Assembly: GCF_003429005.1 (NCBI RefSeq)
Contig: NZ_QVQV01000004.1
Location: forward strand, 248,518-312,517
Reading direction: 5' to 3'
DNA length: 64,000 bases
Source of the DNA: Paraburkholderia sp. DHOC27
GTDB taxonomy: Bacteria; Pseudomonadota; Gammaproteobacteria; Burkholderiales; Burkholderiaceae
This document shows, piece after piece, positions 40,504 to 49,172 of the stretch. How positions within the stretch are numbered: the first letter of the stretch is position 1; every line of letters starts with the position of its first letter. The notes below the pieces were generated by a model. It was given only the letters and a program-made list of their open reading frames with translations. It made no database searches and was not told the origin of the DNA. The position numbers were made by a program, and so were the translations under genes.

Positions 40504-41466
40504 CTACTTCTTCGACGCGCGCTTGTTGACGTACATGGCGGCATCCGCCTCCGCCAGCAGATCCGCAATCGACGTATGGCGCGTCGCGTCGTACTCGATC
40601 TCGCCCACGCTATAGCGAATCTGATAGCCGAGGTGAGCCTGCTCGTTGCGTAAAGCGAGACTCTGCTGCAAACGACGCGTGACGGTTTGCGTCTCGGCGC
40701 GATTGGTGTTGGTCAGCAAGGCGACGAATTCATCGCCGCCCAGCCGCGCGATCACATCGCTCTCCCGCAGCGCTTCGCGCAGCACCTCGGCAAAGGTCAC
40801 GAGCGCACGGTCGCCTTCCGCGTGACCATACGTATCGTTGATCGCCTTGAACTCGTTGAGATCGAAAAACAACAGCGACGCCGGTCGGCCGAGGCGCTTG
40901 CAGACATTGAGCGCGTGCTGCGAGAGCGCCTCGAAGCCACGACGGTTGGAGAGTTGTGTCAGTGGGTCGAGCGTCGCGAGTTGTGCCGCAGCCAGCTCCT
41001 CGCCCGCCATCCGGCTGAGATCATGCAGCAGCGCACGGTCTTCGTCGTCGAGCGCGCGAGGCCTCACGTCGATCAGACACAGCGTGCCCAGTTTGCTGCC
41101 GTTGGGCACCGTCAACGGACAGCCGGCGTAGAACCGGATGCCCGGCGCGCCAGTGACCAGCGGGTTATCGTGAAACCGCACGTCCATCAAGGTGTCGGGC
41201 ACCATGAGAATGCCGTCATCGAGGATGGCATGCGCGCAGAACGAGACGTCGCGGGGCGTCTCGCTCACCGGCAATCCCACGCACGATTTGAACCACTGAC
41301 GGTTCTCGTCAACCAGGCTCACCAGCGCAATGGGCACCCCGAAGATCCGCTTCGCGAGCCGGGTGAGCCGGTCGAAACGCTCTTCAGGCGGCGTATCGAG
41401 AATACTCAACGCACGCAACGTATCGAGACGGGCGCTTTCATTCGCGGGAACGGTTGGGGCCAGCAT
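40504..41466 (-). CDS. GAF-GGDEF diguanylate cyclase
   Basis: 320 residues. GAF domain about 10-155 (ERFDRLTRLAKRIFGVPIALVSL), then a GGDEF domain with an intact RLGGDEFVALL active site and an RESD inhibitory site exactly five residues before it. It should make cyclic di-GMP and be feedback inhibited. No membrane segment, so it senses a cytoplasmic signal through GAF. Monocistronic on the minus strand. Confidence 0.93.
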   Translation of the reverse strand: MLAPTVPANESARLDTLRALSILDTPPEERFDRLTRLAKRIFGVPIALVSLVDENRQWFKSCVGLPVSETPRDVSFCAHAILDDGILMVPDTLMDVRFHDNPLVTGAPGIRFYAGCPLTVPNGSKLGTLCLIDVRPRALDDEDRALLHDLSRMAGEELAAAQLATLDPLTQLSNRRGFEALSQHALNVCKRLGRPASLLFFDLNEFKAINDTYGHAEGDRALVTFAEVLREALRESDVIARLGGDEFVALLTNTNRAETQTVTRRLQQSLALRNEQAHLGYQIRYSVGEIEYDATRHTSIADLLAEADAAMYVNKRASKK

Positions 41467-41618
41467 GTCGATTTCCGTTAAGGGTAGTCCGTGCAGAAGA
41501 TCACATAGTGTATAGCGGCTAAATTCGAATCACGCTTTAGGGTCCGCGCCCTGCGGGTTCACCCCAACCCACCGCATTGACTCCGCCGGCATTGCGGGCG
41601 GAGCGAATGCATTTGCGC

Positions 41619-42683
41619 TCAGAAAGTAATCGCTGCCTTGATGGAACTGACCGCTGTCGAGTTCAGCAAGACTTTGAAATTCACCGGCGTCGAACTGCCC
41701 GACGAGAAATATTGCTGCGTGGTCCCGTCTTTCAGAAGCGCGCCTTCATAAATGCCACCGCTGCCCTGATAGAACACGGCGTAGGCGGTCGTCGCCGCTG
41801 ACGCTACCGGCGTGTTGGCCACCCATGCCCTCACTCCGGCGACCGTGCTGATCTGGCCGTCGGCAAGCGTGTATGTTTTGCCATCCACGGGACTGACGGC
41901 GGGGAAAAAGTTTTCCAGCGTCGTGATGCTGCTCGAACACGGCGTCAGAATCGCACCGGTCGTCGCTGGTGCCGCGCAGTCGTCGACCAGCAGCGTATCG
42001 CCGACAACCTGACGAACCACCTTGATATACGCCGAGCCCGCCTGCCACGTTGCGGCCGGGTTATACAGCGTGAGTCCGTTGACGCTCTGCGTCAGGGTTG
42101 CGAGGTCGCTGGTCGTAAGAAGCTCTTCAGGCGAGTTCGAGATCAGGCCGCTCAGCAGCGTGACCGTATAGCTGGTTTGCAGCGTCGTGAATACCGGCTG
42201 GATGCTGCCCGAGGCGAAGTAAGTGGTCTGGACAGCGTTGCTGCCGACGGGATACGTCACCTGTCCCGTGGCGGGCGACGCCATCGCGAATACGCTGCCC
42301 GCGACCATGTAGCGCGTGCCGGGCAAGTCGGTCGGTGCGGTCAGCGTCGAGGCCACGCTGGCGATCGTATCCGTCAGCGGTTGTGCGCCCGTGCTCGGAC
42401 TCTTCGGAATGCTTATCTGTTCGGTATAGAAGCTACTCGCTGGACTCAACGCCGAGGTTCCCGAAGGCGTCGTATAGATATCGAGGCCGCCTTCGAGATC
42501 GAACAGCCCACCGTTCGATGCCAGCGCGAAGCTTTCATAAGTGAGTTGCGTCTCGCTCAAGGCGGGCGCCGCCGGCGCACTGGGTGAGCCGCCCGAGCCG
42601 CCCCCGCAGGCGGACAACAGGAGCGTGCCGAGCAGCACCGCGGCCAACGCCGGCTTCACTGAGTATTTCTCTTGCTGTTTCAT
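41619..42683 (-). CDS. Putative lipoprotein of unknown function
   Basis: 354 residues. Signal with lipobox LLLSAC at about residue 23 followed by a GGGSGGS linker, then a Ser/Thr/Ala-rich body with many short strands and few charged residues. I do not recognise a domain. One Cys pair (VDDCAAPATTGAILTPCSS) may form a disulfide. Isolated gene. The MKQQEKYSVKPALA start gives a normal lipoprotein signal, whereas the longer frame does not. Confidence 0.72.
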   Translation of the reverse strand: MKQQEKYSVKPALAAVLLGTLLLSACGGGSGGSPSAPAAPALSETQLTYESFALASNGGLFDLEGGLDIYTTPSGTSALSPASSFYTEQISIPKSPSTGAQPLTDTIASVASTLTAPTDLPGTRYMVAGSVFAMASPATGQVTYPVGSNAVQTTYFASGSIQPVFTTLQTSYTVTLLSGLISNSPEELLTTSDLATLTQSVNGLTLYNPAATWQAGSAYIKVVRQVVGDTLLVDDCAAPATTGAILTPCSSSITTLENFFPAVSPVDGKTYTLADGQISTVAGVRAWVANTPVASAATTAYAVFYQGSGGIYEGALLKDGTTQQYFSSGSSTPVNFKVLLNSTAVSSIKAAITF

Positions 42684-42888
42684 TTTTATGGTCGGTCTCA
42701 CGGCGTTCGCTTTTGATGCAGCCGGGTCGTTGGAGCGCAATGACGCGTGAATCGACGCGTCTGTGCAGGGCGAATCTGGGACGAATCTCAAATATGGGAC
42801 GCGCCATCTTAATATGACGTACCGGGCGTCACGACACAATCGTCGCAATCCCGGCTAGAAAACAACAGCGGTCACAGACGGGCCGTGT

Positions 42889-43638
42889 TTAGCCGTTTAG
42901 CGGGATCGGCTCGACCGCGTGCCCCACGGCTTCGATCAGACTGCCCGGCCCCGCCAGATGAAGCGCGCCGACCACCACCAAGGTACGCTGCGGACTATCG
43001 AGCAAGCCACGGACATGCGACGCCCACGCCCGATTGCGCGACTCGAGGAGCGCGCTGCGCACGCCTGGGAGGCGGAACATCGGTGATTCGGTAGCAATTG
43101 AGTAGAGCGCTTCGGCGTCGCCTTGTAGCCATGCGTCCTGCATGCGCTCCAACGTGCGCTGAGGTTCGGTGAGATCAGCCAGTAGCAATTCGAGCCCGGT
43201 GCAGACCGTTTGCAAAGGAATCGTTTCGAGGGATGCGGCGATTTCGGCAGCCGTCTCCAGATAGCGATGCGGCTTCGCCTGCGCTGCCGCCACGCGAAGC
43301 ATGCGCGGTTCGACGCCCTCCACCACCCGTTGACAGAGCGTCGGCGCCACGACAAGCGCGGCCCACGCGTGCAATTCGCTGAGCGGCGCCAACGGCCCCG
43401 CGGTGGGCCAGGAAGGGTCGAGGCGGCGCCAGACATCGGCAGGCAGCTCATGTTCGAGCGAAGTGCCCGCGTCTCGTTTCAGGTAAGGCAGGATAGCCAG
43501 CGCGTCTGATTCGAAGACCAGCGTTTCGGCCCACTCGAAGGCGTTCGGCACCCAGGCAGGCAAGCGTGGATTGCTGGCCGGGAACAGATGCATCGAGCCG
43601 AGCAATCGGACGTGGGTTCCGGTGAGCTGAAAGTACAT
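42889..43638 (-). CDS. TraB/GumN-family protein
   Basis: 249 residues. The family motif pair is present: RLLGSMHLFP near residue 12 and VVVGALHLAGPGSL near residue 225, with ETLVFESD between. TraB/PrgY/GumN proteins have a putative metalloprotease-like fold, but the activity is unproven. No signal peptide or membrane segment seen, unlike many family members. Confidence 0.8.
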   Translation of the reverse strand: MYFQLTGTHVRLLGSMHLFPASNPRLPAWVPNAFEWAETLVFESDALAILPYLKRDAGTSLEHELPADVWRRLDPSWPTAGPLAPLSELHAWAALVVAPTLCQRVVEGVEPRMLRVAAAQAKPHRYLETAAEIAASLETIPLQTVCTGLELLLADLTEPQRTLERMQDAWLQGDAEALYSIATESPMFRLPGVRSALLESRNRAWASHVRGLLDSPQRTLVVVGALHLAGPGSLIEAVGHAVEPIPLNG

Positions 43639-43782
43639 GGCGAGGATTAGCTGTCGGATGAAGTTGCACGAATGTGCCGACAGTATTTCATATGCAACGT
43701 CACATGCGCCGCGATGAATGCCGCTTGCTCGCCCGGTACGTTCGATGTCGTTGCAGCTTGGCAGCCTGATGCGCCACGCGAC

Positions 43783-43819
43783 GCAGAAAAAAGAAAAGCC
43801 CCGACGTGTCGGGGCTTTT
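43783..43819 (-). terminator. Terminator of the tRNA cluster
   Basis: AAAAGCCCCGAC / GTCGGGGCTTTT, 12-bp stem, followed on the minus strand by CTTTTTTC. It lies 10 bp beyond tRNA-Cys. Confidence 0.9.
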
Positions 43820-43829
43820 CTTTGACTGC

Positions 43830-43903
43830 TGGAGGCGCGAGCCGGAGTCGAACCGGCCTAAACGGCTTTGCAGGCCGCTGCATAACCGCTTTGCTATCGC
43901 GCC
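43830..43903 (-). tRNA. tRNA-Cys(GCA)
   Basis: Acceptor GGCGCGA / TCGCGCC, anticodon stem GCGGC / GCCGT with loop CTGCAAA giving anticodon GCA, T arm CCGG-TTCGACT-CCGG, CCA encoded. Last of three tRNAs transcribed together on the minus strand. Confidence 0.95.
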
Positions 43904-44000
43904 GTAAGCGGACTGCTTAGCCGTCGTATCTCTGTTGCATGCTGCAAGTACAGCAACTTGACGGGTTCACAGATTGTTCGATGGCCGGTTGGTCCACCAA

Positions 44001-44024
44001 ACAAAAAGGGAAGCGTTGCTTCCC
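44001..44024 (-). terminator. Terminator-like hairpin between tRNA-Gly and tRNA-Cys
   Basis: GGGAAGC / GCTTCCC with a 3-nt loop, followed on the minus strand by CTTTTTGTTT. It lies between two tRNAs that seem to share a promoter, so it may give partial termination or mark a processing site. Confidence 0.55.
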
Positions 44025-44032
44025 CGAATGTC

Positions 44033-44108
44033 TGGAGCGGGAGACGAGTCTCGAACTCGCGACCTCAACCTTGGCAAGGTTGCGCTCTACCAACTGAGCT
44101 ACTCCCGC
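44033..44108 (-). tRNA. tRNA-Gly(GCC), copy 1
   Basis: Acceptor GCGGGAG / CTCCCGC, D arm GCTC...GAGC, anticodon stem CAACC / GGTTG with loop TTGCCAA giving GCC, T arm GCGAG-TTCGAGA-CTCGT, CCA encoded. Identical to the copy 181 bp away. Confidence 0.96.
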
Positions 44109-44213
44109 ATGGTGCTGCATTGTCCTGCATCACAACGTTTTGCTACGCGCTGCTTCTTACGCTGCTCATTACTTCGCCACGCAACGACAGGGCACGAAAC
44201 GCTGCTTTAAATC

Positions 44214-44289
44214 TGGAGCGGGAGACGAGTCTCGAACTCGCGACCTCAACCTTGGCAAGGTTGCGCTCTACCAACTGAGCTACTCCCGC
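44214..44289 (-). tRNA. tRNA-Gly(GCC), copy 2
   Basis: Same 76-nt sequence as the neighbouring copy, including the encoded CCA. First of the cluster behind the strong promoter at 44375-44403. The duplicate suggests dosage for the abundant GGC codon in this GC-rich genome. Confidence 0.96.
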
Positions 44290-44374
44290 GTTTTGCTGCA
44301 TTTTGTTGCAGATACTGCCTGATTACTGCTGTATTACGCTCCGTTGCGAGAACTACGTGCACCGGAGAAACGAG

Positions 44375-44403
44375 ATTATGTAGAAACCGCCGAAACGTGT
44401 CAA
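44375..44403 (-). promoter_or_regulatory. Promoter of the Gly-Gly-Cys tRNA cluster
   Basis: Minus strand TTGACA (44398-44403) and CATAAT (44375-44380), spacer exactly 17 bp. The start would be near 44368, giving a leader of about 80 nt. Confidence 0.8.
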
Positions 44404-44440
44404 CCCCTTTCATGCACGTCTTGATGGGGACAACGTGCGC

Positions 44441-45034
44441 TCACACGATCCCGCCCCGCTCACGAATCTGCGGCCATGCGAGCTTCATGTAATAGAGCAT
44501 CGACCAGATGGTCAGGAAGGCTGCCAGCAGGATGAGCCAGAGGCCCCAGACACGCGTGTCGATGGTGAAGCCAGGCGCGAGCGGCACCGGACCGTACAGC
44601 AGCAACATCGGAATCGCGACCATCTGGCACACGGTTTTGAATTTACCGAGCGAATTCACCGCGACGCTCTTCGATGCGCCAATCTGCGCCATCCACTCAC
44701 GCAGCGCGGAAATCGCAATCTCACGACCGACAATGACGAGCGCGATCGCCGAATCGAGTCGCGCCAGTTGCACGAGGACGAGCAGCGCGGCCGTCACCAT
44801 CAGCTTGTCCGCGACCGGGTCGAGAAACGCGCCGAACGCGGAGGTCTGATTCCATTTACGGGCCAAAAAGCCGTCGAACCAGTCCGTCAACGCAGCAAGG
44901 ATGAACACCGTCGCGGCCGCCAGATTGCGGTGCATGGGGCTCATCATCATGTCGGGCAAGTAGAACACGCCGACCACGAGCGGAATCAGGACGATCCGCA
45001 GCCACGTCAGGAAAATCGGGAAATTAAACGGCAT
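44441..45034 (-). CDS. pgsA: CDP-diacylglycerol-glycerol-3-phosphate 3-phosphatidyltransferase PgsA
   Basis: 197 residues. Membrane enzyme making phosphatidylglycerol phosphate from CDP-diacylglycerol. The CDP-alcohol motif D-x2-DG-x2-AR-x8-G-x3-D-x3-D is matched exactly in DWFDGFLAR...GAFLDPVAD. About five membrane segments. Start chosen at MPFNFPIFLTWLRI, the usual N-terminus. It lies downstream of uvrC (231 bp) and upstream of the tRNA cluster, a common uvrC-pgsA-tRNA-Gly order in proteobacteria. Confidence 0.95.
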   Translation of the reverse strand: MPFNFPIFLTWLRIVLIPLVVGVFYLPDMMMSPMHRNLAAATVFILAALTDWFDGFLARKWNQTSAFGAFLDPVADKLMVTAALLVLVQLARLDSAIALVIVGREIAISALREWMAQIGASKSVAVNSLGKFKTVCQMVAIPMLLLYGPVPLAPGFTIDTRVWGLWLILLAAFLTIWSMLYYMKLAWPQIRERGGIV

Positions 45035-45265
45035 GGGCAGGCGCAGCGTCTGACAAGGGAGATGCAATTGTGCCGTGACATAAGGCCTGCCACAAGCAAA
45101 CGGGCGGCGAACCGGCGCCAAACCGGCCGTGGGCGGGCCGCAAGGCAGGCGGGGCGGCGGCTGCCCGCCCTCTGCGGACCACGGTCACGGCACGGGGCAA
45201 TAACGAGACGCGAGCCTCACGCGTCGTGCGAATGCTCTCGTTCATCCAGACGCGATCTGACGCGA

Positions 45266-47656
45266 TCAATGTAGTTGCCGGTAGATCTGTTCGGCCAGCG
45301 CACGCGAAATGCCTTCGACGCTCGCCAGATCGTCGATGCTCGCCGCTACCACGCCGCGCAGTCCGCCGAAGCGCGCCAGCAGTCGTTGACGGCGCTTCGC
45401 GCCCACGCCCTCGAGTTCTTCCAGGCGCGAGGTCTGACGGGTCTTGCCGCGTTTTGCACGCATGCCGGTGATGGCAAAGCGGTGGGCTTCGTCGCGGATC
45501 TGCGCGACCAGCATCAGCGCAGCGCTTTCCTTGCCGAGCTCGAGCGGCGGCCGGCCGTCCGCGAAGATCAGCGTTTCGAGCCCGACCTTGCGCCCCTCGC
45601 CTTTTGCGACCCCGACCAGCATGCCGACATCGAGACCCACTTCGGTGAAGACCTGGCGCGCAATCTCCACCTGCCCCTTGCCGCCGTCGATCAATACGAT
45701 GTTCGGCAATATGCTGCCGGCACCGGCTGGTGGCGCTTCCGCTGCGTCGGCCGGTGCGTCCGCCGGTGCGTCGGCCTGTACGTCGGCCTGTGGATCGGCC
45801 AGCTCGGGATCCGCGGGCTGTTCGGTGGCTGACTCCGCGACCCGCTCAGCCGCTTCGTCAACCGCATTCGCCGCCGCCTGCGCGACCATCTTTTCGTAGC
45901 GGCGCGTGAGCACCTGGCGCATGGCGGCGTAGTCGTCCCCCGGCGTAATACCGGTGATGTTGTAGCGCCGGTACTCGGAGGACTGCATCTTGTGATGATG
46001 ATAGACCACGCACGATGCCTGGGTCGCCTCGCCCATCGTATGGCTGATGTCGAAGCATTCGATGCGCAGATGCGCGAGGTCATCGCATTCGAGTCCCAGT
46101 GTGTCCGCGAGGACACGCGTGCGCGACTGCTGCGAGCCCTGCTCGGACAGCAGCCGTGCCAGCGCGAGCCGCGCATTCTGCTCGGCCATGGCGAGCCACG
46201 CGCGTTTCTGTCCTTGCGGCTGACGCAGCACACTGACCTTGTGGCCGGCCTGTTCGATCAGCAGATCCACCAGTTCGCGATTCGCCGGCGCATGGCTCAC
46301 GACCAGTACCGGCGGGACGCGATTGCCGAGATAGTGCTGCGCGATGAAGGCTTCGAGCACTTCGGATTCGATGCCGTTCGCGCGCCGGCGTGACGGTTTG
46401 CCCGTGCCTGTCGCGTTTACGCTCGCGGTGGAGGGTTCGTCTGCCGAGGCGTCGACATCGGCGGCGCCTGCGGTGACATCACGCGCGTCATCGTCTTCGC
46501 TAGCGTCATCCTGATCGTCGCCGCCGTCATCGAAATCTTCGGCTGTCTCGACGATCTCATCGGCTTCGTCATCCACCTCATCATGCACCTCAGACAGCAG
46601 CGCCTCTGCGATGACCAACGCATCCAGCCCGGCGTCATCCGCGCTCGCATCCGCAGCCGGCATCACCGACGCTTCGTCACGCGACGCACGCAAGCTCTGC
46701 TCGACCGCGGCGTTCAGCGCACCGGCCGCGTCCGCTTCGTCGTCATCGAGGCCGCCCTCCTCGATCGTCAACGCGCTCTCGACATGCGCCGGGAAATACG
46801 CCTTGTCGCCCAGGTGGCGTCCACCGCGCACCATCGCCAGATTCACACACACGCGTCCGCCCAGCGCGACCACGGCGAGAATATCCACATCGCTGTCGCT
46901 GCCCACTTCGATGGCCTGCTGATGCAACACCGTCGACAGCGAGCTCATCTGGTTGCGCACCGCCGCGGCCTGCTCGAACTTCAGCTCCGACGCGAACGCA
47001 TGCATCTTCTCTTCGAGTTCCTTCATCACCTCGCTTTGCCGGCCGAGCAGGAAGCGTGAAGCGTTCGCGACATCGCGCGCGTAATCTTCCTCGCTGATCG
47101 CGCCGACACAAGGCGCCGTGCAACGTCCGATCTGATGTAGCAGACACGGCCGCGTGCGGTTGTTGAACACGGAATCCTCGCAGGTCCGCAGCTGGAACAC
47201 GCGTTGCAGGATCTGGATGCTTTCGCGCACGGCCCAGGCACTCGGGAACGGACCGAAGTACTGATTCTTGCGGTCCACCGAGCCGCGGTAATACGCCATG
47301 CGCGGAAACGCGTGCCCCGTGAGCTTGAGATACGGGTACGACTTGTCATCGCGAAACAGGATGTTGTAACGCGGCGCGAGCGCCTTGATCAGGTTGTTTT
47401 CGAGCAGCAGCGCTTCGGCTTCGGAACGCGTGACGGTTGTCTCGATGCGTGCGATGCGTGTCACCATCATCGCGATGCGCGGCGACAGCAGCGTCTTCGT
47501 GAAGTAGCTGGACACGCGTTTCTTCAGATCGCGCGCCTTGCCCACGTACAGCACGGCGCCATGCGCGTCGTAATACCGGTAGACGCCCGGCAGATGCGGC
47601 AACTGGGCGAGCACTTTTTTGGGCTCGAACGTATCGGGAGCGTCGGAATCGGTCAT
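45266..47656 (-). CDS. uvrC: Excinuclease ABC subunit C UvrC with acidic insertions
   Basis: 796 residues versus about 610 in E. coli. It makes the two cuts beside DNA lesions in nucleotide excision repair. Order: GIY-YIG nuclease (LPGVYRYYDAHG...LYVGKARDL, about 20-100), UVR domain (about 205-240), RNase H-like endonuclease (including IVLIDGGKGQ near 653) and tandem helix-hairpin-helix at the end (LEGVGAKRRQRLL). Two insertions are unusual. One of about 125 residues (roughly 300-425) is extremely rich in Asp/Glu/Ala. One of about 55 residues (roughly 590-648) consists of Ala/Asp/Pro repeats. Both lie between conserved blocks, so the core looks intact. Confidence 0.95.
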   Translation of the reverse strand: MTDSDAPDTFEPKKVLAQLPHLPGVYRYYDAHGAVLYVGKARDLKKRVSSYFTKTLLSPRIAMMVTRIARIETTVTRSEAEALLLENNLIKALAPRYNILFRDDKSYPYLKLTGHAFPRMAYYRGSVDRKNQYFGPFPSAWAVRESIQILQRVFQLRTCEDSVFNNRTRPCLLHQIGRCTAPCVGAISEEDYARDVANASRFLLGRQSEVMKELEEKMHAFASELKFEQAAAVRNQMSSLSTVLHQQAIEVGSDSDVDILAVVALGGRVCVNLAMVRGGRHLGDKAYFPAHVESALTIEEGGLDDDEADAAGALNAAVEQSLRASRDEASVMPAADASADDAGLDALVIAEALLSEVHDEVDDEADEIVETAEDFDDGGDDQDDASEDDDARDVTAGAADVDASADEPSTASVNATGTGKPSRRRANGIESEVLEAFIAQHYLGNRVPPVLVVSHAPANRELVDLLIEQAGHKVSVLRQPQGQKRAWLAMAEQNARLALARLLSEQGSQQSRTRVLADTLGLECDDLAHLRIECFDISHTMGEATQASCVVYHHHKMQSSEYRRYNITGITPGDDYAAMRQVLTRRYEKMVAQAAANAVDEAAERVAESATEQPADPELADPQADVQADAPADAPADAAEAPPAGAGSILPNIVLIDGGKGQVEIARQVFTEVGLDVGMLVGVAKGEGRKVGLETLIFADGRPPLELGKESAALMLVAQIRDEAHRFAITGMRAKRGKTRQTSRLEELEGVGAKRRQRLLARFGGLRGVVAASIDDLASVEGISRALAEQIYRQLH

Positions 47657-47768
47657 GCAGGATCGGGCTGAACACCGCGGCGGGATTCACGCGGAGAGTC
47701 GTGTGAGTGCTTTAGAATCGCCAGTTTAGAACATTCCGCACGCGTCCGAGGCCCGGGCGCCGTTCAAC

Positions 47769-49172
47769 ATGCGATCCGTGCGTCCTGCTTCTGCCTCTGC
47801 TTCTGCCTCTGTGTCTCCGGCTTCTGTGTCTCCGGCTTCTGTGTCTCCGGCTTCTGTGTCTCCGGCTTCTGTGTCTCCGGCTTCTGTGTCTCCGGCTTCT
47901 GTGTCTGCGGCCTTCGCGGCGTCCTCCGCTTCCGCGTCGCCCGCCGCAACCGCCGCGGCTGCGCCACCCGCCTCTGCCGAGGCCGCGGACGCTAACGCGC
48001 CGGCACCCTCGGGCACCAGCCATGCGGCCATCGCCGCCGACCTGTTCTGCGCGGTGATCGACAACTACGGCGATATCGGCGTGTGCTGGCGACTCGCGCG
48101 GCAACTGGCGAGCGAACACGGCTGGCAGGTGCGCATTTTCGTCGACGATCTGCACGCCTTCCAGAAGCTCTGTCCAAGCCTCGCCCTCGATCGCAGCCGC
48201 CAGGCGGTCAGCGGCATCATCATCGAACACTGGCGCGAGCCGTCGCGCGCCGGCGCCACGCTGGAGGTGGCCGACGTCGTCATCGAAGCGTTCGGCTGTG
48301 AGGTGCCGCATGTCTATGTCGCGGCGATGGCGCGCCGCGAACGCGAGCCCGTCTGGCTGAACCTGGAATATCTGAGCGCGGAAGACTGGGTCGCGGATTT
48401 TCATCTGCGCCGCTCGCCGCATCCGCGTTACGCACTGACCAAGACCTTCTTTTTTCCGGGTCTCGGTCCTGGCACCGGCGGAGTGATCAAGGAACGCCAT
48501 CTGGACGCCGCTCGCGCGGCCTTCGAAACGTCCTCGCCTACGCGGGACGCGTGGTGGCAGAAGACGGTCGGCACGCCCGCGCCCCACGCCGACGCGACCG
48601 TGGTGTCGCTGTTCGCCTATGAGAACCCCGCCGTCGACAGCCTGCTCGTGCAATGGCGTGACGCGCCGACTCCGGTGGTGCTGCTGGTCCCAGAAGGCCG
48701 CATCTCCGGCGCGCTCGCGCGATTTTTCGGTTTGTCCGCGTTCGAGGCCGGAAGACACGCGGAGCGCGGCAACCTGCGCGCCCACGCCCTGGCGTTCACG
48801 GATCAGCCCGGCTACGACGCCTTGCTGTGGGCGAGCGACATCAATTTCGTGCGCGGCGAGGATTCCTTCGTGCGCGCACAATGGGCCGCGCGACCGTTCG
48901 TGTGGCACATCTACCCGCAAGCCGACGACGCTCACCTGCCGAAACTCGACGCCGCGCTCGAGCACTATGGCCGCGGCCTGGCCGCCGCGGCGCGCGCGGC
49001 GCTGGGGCGCTTCTGGCATGCCTGGAACGGCGTGGGCCCGCCGGACTGGGCGGATTTCCAGCGTCATCGCGAAGTTTTCCAGCAGCGCGCGGTGGATTGG
49101 ACGCGGGAACTGGCGACGCTCGGTGACCTCGCCGGAAATCTGGCCGATTTCGCAAAAAGTCAGTTAAAATAA
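47769..49172 (+). CDS. earP: EF-P arginine rhamnosyltransferase EarP
   Basis: 467 residues. It transfers rhamnose from TDP-rhamnose to Arg32 of elongation factor P. The donor-fold start DLFCAVIDNYGDIGVCWRLA begins at residue 91; the typical family starts about there. The first 90 residues are an Ala/Ser/Pro-rich extension holding six VSPAS repeats. Later family segments FDVDDLH-like IFVDDLHAF, WLNLEYLSAEDWV and NFVRGEDSFVRAQWA are present. The target gene efp lies 440 bp downstream. The annotated start has no ribosome site, so the N-terminal extension may not be translated. Confidence 0.93.
   Translation: MRSVRPASASASASVSPASVSPASVSPASVSPASVSPASVSPASVSAAFAASSASASPAATAAAAPPASAEAADANAPAPSGTSHAAIAADLFCAVIDNYGDIGVCWRLARQLASEHGWQVRIFVDDLHAFQKLCPSLALDRSRQAVSGIIIEHWREPSRAGATLEVADVVIEAFGCEVPHVYVAAMARREREPVWLNLEYLSAEDWVADFHLRRSPHPRYALTKTFFFPGLGPGTGGVIKERHLDAARAAFETSSPTRDAWWQKTVGTPAPHADATVVSLFAYENPAVDSLLVQWRDAPTPVVLLVPEGRISGALARFFGLSAFEAGRHAERGNLRAHALAFTDQPGYDALLWASDINFVRGEDSFVRAQWAARPFVWHIYPQADDAHLPKLDAALEHYGRGLAAAARAALGRFWHAWNGVGPPDWADFQRHREVFQQRAVDWTRELATLGDLAGNLADFAKSQLK
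47811..47900 (+). repeat. 15-bp minisatellite, six perfect copies
   Basis: Unit GTGTCTCCGGCTTCT repeated six times head to tail, with degenerate copies on both sides (TCTGCCTCTGCTTC before, GTGTCTGCGGCC after). The unit is five codons, so copy-number change would keep the earP frame and alter only the VSPAS linker length. Confidence 0.97.

Noticed and set aside
44033..44289. tRNA cluster as an integration site for a mobile element
   Set aside because: No integrase, no partial tRNA copy used as an att repeat, and ordinary genes on both sides. The second tRNA-Gly is a complete functional copy.
43974..44322. Plus-strand frames containing GDESRTRDLNLGKVALYQLS
   Set aside because: Antisense reading of the two tRNA-Gly genes, a well-known false protein.
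47811..47900. Possible CRISPR array
   Set aside because: The units are directly adjacent, without spacers, and in frame with a protein. It is a minisatellite.
47712..49067. Minus-strand frame with RSRRH repeats opposite earP
   Set aside because: The repeats are the complement of the earP minisatellite. earP domains are clear on the plus strand.
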